A stretch of DNA of 64,000 nucleotides, taken from positions 248,001 to 312,000 of the forward strand of contig CAXYDR010000003.1 in the NCBI GenBank assembly GCA_964276095.1, in the 5' to 3' direction. The stretch is from GCA-2733415 sp964276095. Lineage in GTDB: Bacteria; Bacteroidota; Bacteroidia; Flavobacteriales; Flavobacteriaceae. The position numbers were made by a program, and so were the translations under genes. Under the pieces are notes generated by a model, which saw only the letters and a list, made by a program, of their open reading frames with translations, was not told the origin of the DNA and ran no database searches. Positions 59,114 through 64,000 of this stretch are shown in pieces; the stretch's first letter is position 1, and every line of letters begins with the position of its first letter.

Positions 59114-60187
59114 TTGGATATACTTAAAAACAAAAAACTCTTTTTAGCAGTATTATTTCCTTTACAAATAGTATTCATAAAAATACTGGGACAGTTCCCT
59201 AACTTCATTGATACTTACTATAGTAATGGGTTGTATCTTTTTATATCAAAAACACTGCGTTACTTACTTGGATGGATCCCTTTTTCTATTGGAGACCTAT
59301 TATATGCTACTTTAACTATTTTTTTAATTAGATGGTTTATTAAAAATTGGAAAAACTTTTATAAAAACCCAAAACAAACATTTATTAGTGTTTTTGCTTT
59401 TCTTTCAATTCTCTATTTTCTATTTCATCTTCTATGGGGAATGAATTATTATAGAAACCCATTATATAAAACTTTAGCTTTAGAGAAAGAATACACCACA
59501 GAACAATTGTTACAGGTAACCGAAAACCTTATTACTAATGTAAATAATATTCATTTAAAAATAGCACCGAATGATAGTACTAAAGCTGTAATTCCTTACG
59601 ATAGGTCTCAAATATTTAATAAAACAATTGATGGTTATACAATACTTCAACAGCAATATCCAAAATTAAATTACCAACCCAGAAGTATTAAAAAATCAAT
59701 ATGGTCCTTACCTCTTACCTATTCAGGATACAGTGGTTATTTAAATCCTTTTACAAATGAAGCACAAGTAAATTACTTAATTCCTAAATATCATTTTCCG
59801 CTGGTTAGTTGTCATGAAGAAGCACATCAAATAGGGTATGCTGCCGAAAATGAAACTAACTTCATTGGTTATTTAGCCTGTATGGAAAACCCTGATATCT
59901 ACTTTAATTATGCAGGTTCAACATTTGCTATTCGTTATTGCTTAAATGAAGTTTATAGAAGAGACGAAAACAAATATGAGTATTTACTTCAAAAGCTAAA
60001 CCTTGGAGTCCGAAAAGATTTTCAAGAAAGTCAAAATTTCTGGAACAGTTATCAAAACCCAATGGAAGTGGTTTTTAAATATGGCTTTGATCTATTTTTA
60101 AAAAGCAACAACCAACAGAAAGGGATTAAAAGTTATAGTTATGTTGTTGCTTTAATTGTTAATTATGAGTTGAAGGAAGGTTTATAA
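59114..60187 (+). CDS. DUF3810 membrane protein, putative zinc peptidase
   Basis: The 357-residue product has three transmembrane segments (about 11-28, 60-78, 96-113) and a C-terminal domain with HEEAH at 234-238 followed by QIGYAAENETNFIGYLAC, a gluzincin-like HExxH plus downstream glutamates. This suggests a membrane-bound zinc peptidase, though no activity is established for DUF3810. There is no ATG for a long way, so I place the start at TTG 59114, which gives MDILKNKKLFLAVLFP. This start is uncertain. Confidence 0.8.
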   Translation: MDILKNKKLFLAVLFPLQIVFIKILGQFPNFIDTYYSNGLYLFISKTLRYLLGWIPFSIGDLLYATLTIFLIRWFIKNWKNFYKNPKQTFISVFAFLSILYFLFHLLWGMNYYRNPLYKTLALEKEYTTEQLLQVTENLITNVNNIHLKIAPNDSTKAVIPYDRSQIFNKTIDGYTILQQQYPKLNYQPRSIKKSIWSLPLTYSGYSGYLNPFTNEAQVNYLIPKYHFPLVSCHEEAHQIGYAAENETNFIGYLACMENPDIYFNYAGSTFAIRYCLNEVYRRDENKYEYLLQKLNLGVRKDFQESQNFWNSYQNPMEVVFKYGFDLFLKSNNQQKGIKSYSYVVALIVNYELKEGL

Positions 60188-60294
60188 TCATATACCCAAA
60201 ATATGATCACAATCAATATGTTAAAGAATTCTTAAAATTCAATGATGTTAATTTAGTTAGCTATCTTTAAAAACATTAAAATTAAATCTACCTA

Positions 60295-63261
60295 ATGAAC
60301 CAAATCAAACTTAGTATGCTCTTATTTTTAATGATGAGTATATCTTATTCTCAAGAATATCACCCGAAAACGAATGGTGTAAAAAACCCCAATTACTCTA
60401 TTATAGCGTTCACAAATGCTACTATACATGTAAGTCCGTCGGAAATTATCAATAATGGAACCTTACTAATTGAGAACAATAAAATTATTGCAATTGGCAC
60501 TACTGTAAATATCCCAAACAATACGGAGACAATAAATCTTTCTGGAAAAACTATCTATCCTTCATTTATTGATATCTATAGCTCATTCGGTTTTGAAAAA
60601 CTTAAAAGAGAGAAAGGAAATAACTCTCCTCAGTATGATGCCAATAGAAAAGGATATTATTGGAATGACCATATTAGACCCGAAACTAATTCTTCCAGCT
60701 CTTTTAAATATGATAATAAAAAAGCAGAAGAATTGCTTAAAGCTGGTTTTGGTATTGTCAATACCCATATTCATGATGCTATTATGAGTGGTTCAGGTGC
60801 TTTAATTGCTTTAGATCAAAAAGGTAGTGCTGCAACTCAAATTATAGAAGAAAAATCGGCGCAATACTTTTCCTTTAATAAAAGCAAATTATCTAGACAA
60901 TCTTACCCTAGTTCCATTATGGGAGGAATGGCGTTAATTAGACAAGTACATCATGATGCAGATTGGTATAGTAAAGGAAATATTGAAGAAAAAGATTTAT
61001 CCTTAGAAGCTTTTCTAGCAAATAAAAACAGACTTAATATTTTTGATGCTGGTAATTGGCTAAATGATTTAAGAGTTGATAAACTTGGTGATGAATTTGG
61101 TGTAAACTATACTATAGTTGGTGGTGGAGATGAATACCAACGCATAGAAAATATAAAAGCTACAAATACGACTTATATACTCCCAATAGACTTCCCAAAA
61201 GCTTATGATGTTGAAAACCCATTTCAAGCATCAAAAGTTTCTTTAAAAGATATGAAGCATTGGAATTTAGCACCAACAAACCCAAGTGCTTTTACTAAAA
61301 AAAATATCTCTTTTGCATTAACTACACATAAACTAAAATCCGTATCTGATTTTAATGCTAATCTGCAAAAGGCTATTAAACATGGCTTAAATAAAAACGA
61401 TGCACTTGCAGCACTTACTACTATTCCTGCAAAACTTTTAGGTAAATCAAATGAAATTGGTAGTTTAAAAAAAGGCAGCTACGCAAATTTCATGATTACT
61501 TCGGGAGATGTTTTTGACTCAAAAACAATACTTTATGAACATTGGATTATGGGAAACAAAAACTCATTTTCTGATATGAATTCAAAAGATATTAGTGGAG
61601 ATTATGAGCTTTCCGTAAATAATAAAAAGTACACTTTAACGCTTTCTGGTAAAGCACCTAAATTTAAAGTTGAACTGAAACAAGACACTATTAAGCTTAC
61701 TAGTAAAATGACCTTTAAAGATGATTGGTTAAACATCCATTTTTCAGAAAAAGACGCTAATTCTTATATTCGATTAATTGCGAAAATCACACAAGAAAAA
61801 GCAAACATACGTGGTAAAGCTGTTTTAGCAAATGGAATAGAAACTACTTTTACAGGTAACTATTCAGAATCTAAAGACAAGGAAAATGAAGAAGAAAATG
61901 AAGATAAAAACGCTGCTCCTACTCTTGTAGACATTTCCTATCCAAATATGAGTTATGGGTTTAATACTTCTCCTAAACAAGAAACACTATTATTTAAAAA
62001 CATTACAGTTTGGACGAACGAAAAAGAAGGTATTCTTGAAAATACGGATGTATTAGTTAGAGATGGTAAAATCAAAAAAATAGGGGAAAATCTTAGTAGT
62101 AATAATGCTACTGTTATTGATGGTACTGGGAAACATCTAACTGCAGGGATTGTTGATGAGCATTCACATATTGCAACCTCATCGGTAAATGAAGGTGGAC
62201 AAAATTCTTCAGCAGAAGTTACCATTGAAGATGTTGTAAAATCAAACGATATAAACATCTACAGAAATCTAGCTGGTGGAGTAACAACTATTCAGATTCT
62301 GCATGGTTCTGCAAATCCTATTGGAGGACGATCGGCTCTTGTAAAACTAAAGTGGGGAGAAACTCCTGACAAAATGTTAATTCCAAATGCTCCAAAAGCA
62401 ATCAAGTTTGCATTAGGAGAAAATGTTAAACAAAGTAACTGGGAAAGTTATTCACGATTTCCTCAAACACGAATGGGAGTAGAACAAGTATATATCGACT
62501 ATTTTACCCGTGCTAAGGAATATGATGCTAAAAAGAAAAGTGGTGTTCCATATAGGAAAGATGATGAATTGGAAACTATTGCTGAGATACTAAATAAAGA
62601 ACGTTTTATTACTTGTCACTCGTACATTCAAAGTGAAATTAATATGTTGATGAAAGTAGCTGATAAATTCAATTTTAACATCAATACATTTACGCATATT
62701 CTAGAAGGATATAAAGTAGCTGATAAAATGAAAGAACACGGAGTTGGCGCATCTACTTTTAGTGATTGGTGGGCATACAAATATGAAGTAAATGATGCCA
62801 TACCTTATAACGGAGCTATTTTACATAAGCAAGGTATTACTGTAGCATTTAACTCGGATGATGCTGAAATGAGTAGACGTTTAAATCAGGAAGCTGCTAA
62901 AGCGGTAAAATATGGTGGTGTTTCAGAAGAGGAGGCTTGGAAATTTGTAACCTTAAACCCTGCGAAACTTTTACATTTAGACAAATCAATTGGAAGTATT
63001 AAAATAGGTAAAGATGCCGATATTGTACTTTGGAATGACAATCCTTTATCTATATATGCAAAAGCTGAAAAAACAATTATTGAAGGAGTTGTTTATTTTG
63101 ATCTTGCACGTGATTTAAAAAGTCGTGAGAACATCAAAAAAGAACGCAACACTTTAATTAATTTAATGCTTGATTATAAAAATAAAGGAGGAGAAACTCA
63201 ATCTCCTAAGAAAAACAAAAGACCACATATACATTGTGATTTCGAAGGAGATTACCAATAA
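60295..63261 (+). CDS. Exported amidohydrolase-family protein with two tandem domains
   Basis: The 988-residue product has a signal peptide (cleavage near YS/QE, residue 19). The N-terminal half (about 35-420) has the amidohydrolase outer shell (GTLLIENNKIIAIG, GSLKKGSYANFMITSGD) but where the metal-binding HxH should stand, after SGKTIYPSF, there is IDIYSSFG. A DUF-like linker with an acidic KENEEENEDKN stretch (about 520-535) leads to a second half (560-960) with HSH at 623-625, the later HSYIQSE, FTHILEGY and FNSDDAEMSRRL, then GSIKIGKDADIVLWNDNP. The second half should be the active hydrolase; substrate unknown. Confidence 0.9.
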   Translation: MNQIKLSMLLFLMMSISYSQEYHPKTNGVKNPNYSIIAFTNATIHVSPSEIINNGTLLIENNKIIAIGTTVNIPNNTETINLSGKTIYPSFIDIYSSFGFEKLKREKGNNSPQYDANRKGYYWNDHIRPETNSSSSFKYDNKKAEELLKAGFGIVNTHIHDAIMSGSGALIALDQKGSAATQIIEEKSAQYFSFNKSKLSRQSYPSSIMGGMALIRQVHHDADWYSKGNIEEKDLSLEAFLANKNRLNIFDAGNWLNDLRVDKLGDEFGVNYTIVGGGDEYQRIENIKATNTTYILPIDFPKAYDVENPFQASKVSLKDMKHWNLAPTNPSAFTKKNISFALTTHKLKSVSDFNANLQKAIKHGLNKNDALAALTTIPAKLLGKSNEIGSLKKGSYANFMITSGDVFDSKTILYEHWIMGNKNSFSDMNSKDISGDYELSVNNKKYTLTLSGKAPKFKVELKQDTIKLTSKMTFKDDWLNIHFSEKDANSYIRLIAKITQEKANIRGKAVLANGIETTFTGNYSESKDKENEEENEDKNAAPTLVDISYPNMSYGFNTSPKQETLLFKNITVWTNEKEGILENTDVLVRDGKIKKIGENLSSNNATVIDGTGKHLTAGIVDEHSHIATSSVNEGGQNSSAEVTIEDVVKSNDINIYRNLAGGVTTIQILHGSANPIGGRSALVKLKWGETPDKMLIPNAPKAIKFALGENVKQSNWESYSRFPQTRMGVEQVYIDYFTRAKEYDAKKKSGVPYRKDDELETIAEILNKERFITCHSYIQSEINMLMKVADKFNFNINTFTHILEGYKVADKMKEHGVGASTFSDWWAYKYEVNDAIPYNGAILHKQGITVAFNSDDAEMSRRLNQEAAKAVKYGGVSEEEAWKFVTLNPAKLLHLDKSIGSIKIGKDADIVLWNDNPLSIYAKAEKTIIEGVVYFDLARDLKSRENIKKERNTLINLMLDYKNKGGETQSPKKNKRPHIHCDFEGDYQ

Positions 63262-63297
63262 TATTCAATTTTTTCAAATAACATTAGTTCATCACTT

Positions 63298-64000
63298 ATG
63301 AAAAACATAATATATATAACACTACTTATTTGCTCATTGGGGTTTTCTCAACAGACACCAGGTAAGAAGCAATCTAAACCTATTACAATCGTTGGAGCAA
63401 CTGCACATATTGGTAACGGGACTGTAATAAAAAACTCATTGCTTATTTTTGAAAATAGCAAACTTACTGTTGTTACAAATGCTACAACAAGTAAAATCCC
63501 ATATAAAGGGACTATTATAAAAGCTGATGGAAAACATGTTTACCCAGGTTTTATTGCACCAAATACTACTTTAGGACTTGTAGAAATTGATGCTGTTCGT
63601 GCTTCAAATGACCAAAGAGAACTTGGTACTTACAATCCGCATATAAGAAGTATTATTGCATACAATACTGAATCAAAAGTTACTGAAAGCATGCGTCCTA
63701 ATGGAGTACTTCAAGGGCAAATTACACCCAGAGGAGGACGAATTTCCGGAAGCTCATCTGTTGTTCAATTTGATGCTTGGAATTGGGAAGATGCCGTAAT
63801 TAAAGAAGATGACGCAATTCATATTAATTGGCCTCGAACATTCAATCGTTCTGGTTGGTGGGCTGCTCCAGGCCCAACTGTTCCAAATAAAAAATACACC
63901 GAGCAAGTAACTGAATTAATTAATTTCTTTAAAAAATCAAAATTTAATAATTCTCAAACAACTCATTTAGTTTTTGATAGCATGGAGCCTGTATTCAATA
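63298..64000 (+). CDS. Amidohydrolase-family protein, 5' part only
   Basis: From the ATG at 63298 the frame is open for 234 codons to the window edge. It starts with a signal peptide (MKNIIYITLLICSLGFS/QQ), then GATAHIGNGTVIKNSLLIFENSKLTVV, the N-terminal strands of amidohydrolases, and KHVYPGFIAPNTTLGL, where the HxH metal site is replaced by APN. It resembles the degenerate N-terminal half of its upstream neighbour, so the two genes are related, lying 36 bases apart in the same direction. Confidence 0.85.
   Translation, partial: MKNIIYITLLICSLGFSQQTPGKKQSKPITIVGATAHIGNGTVIKNSLLIFENSKLTVVTNATTSKIPYKGTIIKADGKHVYPGFIAPNTTLGLVEIDAVRASNDQRELGTYNPHIRSIIAYNTESKVTESMRPNGVLQGQITPRGGRISGSSSVVQFDAWNWEDAVIKEDDAIHINWPRTFNRSGWWAAPGPTVPNKKYTEQVTELINFFKKSKFNNSQTTHLVFDSMEPVFN

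Overview
The window is AT-rich, gene-dense DNA from a member of the Bacteroidota, almost certainly a marine Flavobacteriaceae (Tenacibaculum/Polaribacter-like, but the genus cannot be fixed from this sequence alone). The evidence is: type IX secretion (T9SS) cargo with gliding-motility-type C-terminal domains and PorP/SprF partners; GldI; a udk-divIC-mutA-mutB operon; many GldI-type lipoproteins; absent Shine-Dalgarno sequences; and Bacteroidota-type promoters (TTTG, about 19-21 nt, TAnnTTTG). No transposase, integrase, phage gene or CRISPR array was seen, so this looks like ordinary chromosome apart from one striking tandem duplication.

Layout. 1-1074: 5' part of a FAD-dependent dehydrogenase. 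1101-11261: a tandem duplication of a two-gene secretion module. Each module is a huge T9SS metalloprotease followed by its own PorP/SprF protein. The PorP copies are identical in protein sequence and the C-terminal halves of the proteases are nearly identical, but the catalytic heads belong to different families (reprolysin-like versus pappalysin-like). 11415-14225: LytS/LytT-like two-component system with three 2TM domains, one fused to the kinase. 14395-17740: ECF sigma factor and membrane partner, acyltransferase, and a Nudix hydrolase and lipoprotein cyclophilin whose start codons overlap head to head. 18028-20869: DUF2141 protein, Dps and a divergent OxyR-type regulator, lipoprotein. 21396-27313: AIM24-like and DUF4442 genes, then a DUF4870-PadR-PspC-DUF2807 envelope cluster and a second DUF2807 gene. 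27393-28600: trxB and tRNA-Pro.

28720-33925: udk, divIC, and methylmalonyl-CoA mutase subunits with a lipoprotein gene squeezed between them. 33986-37610: small exported protein and an M16 peptidase. 37743-43512: parA-parB-DUF5683-dapB-lepB-wbqC-DUF6122 run with overlapping genes. 43565-51171: exported regulatory-domain protein, EEP hydrolase, two rhomboid proteases, mutL, small membrane protein, ribH and a YfgM-like TPR protein. 51294-53626: recF, lipoprotein, DUF721/DciA-like gene, ndk. 53751-57363: SUMF1-like protein, nrnA-gldI-cyclophilin/FKBP fusion. 57520-64000: pepD, DUF3810 putative peptidase and two adjacent amidohydrolase-family genes, the last cut by the window edge.

Functionally the window mixes housekeeping (DNA repair, chromosome partitioning, cell division, cofactors) with envelope biology (secretion, lipoproteins, folding catalysts, stress sensing). 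Convergent gene pairs mostly share strong bidirectional hairpin terminators. The most unusual object is the pair of protease/PorP modules, which looks like a secretion cassette in which a constant tail and constant translocon partner are kept while the enzymatic head changes.
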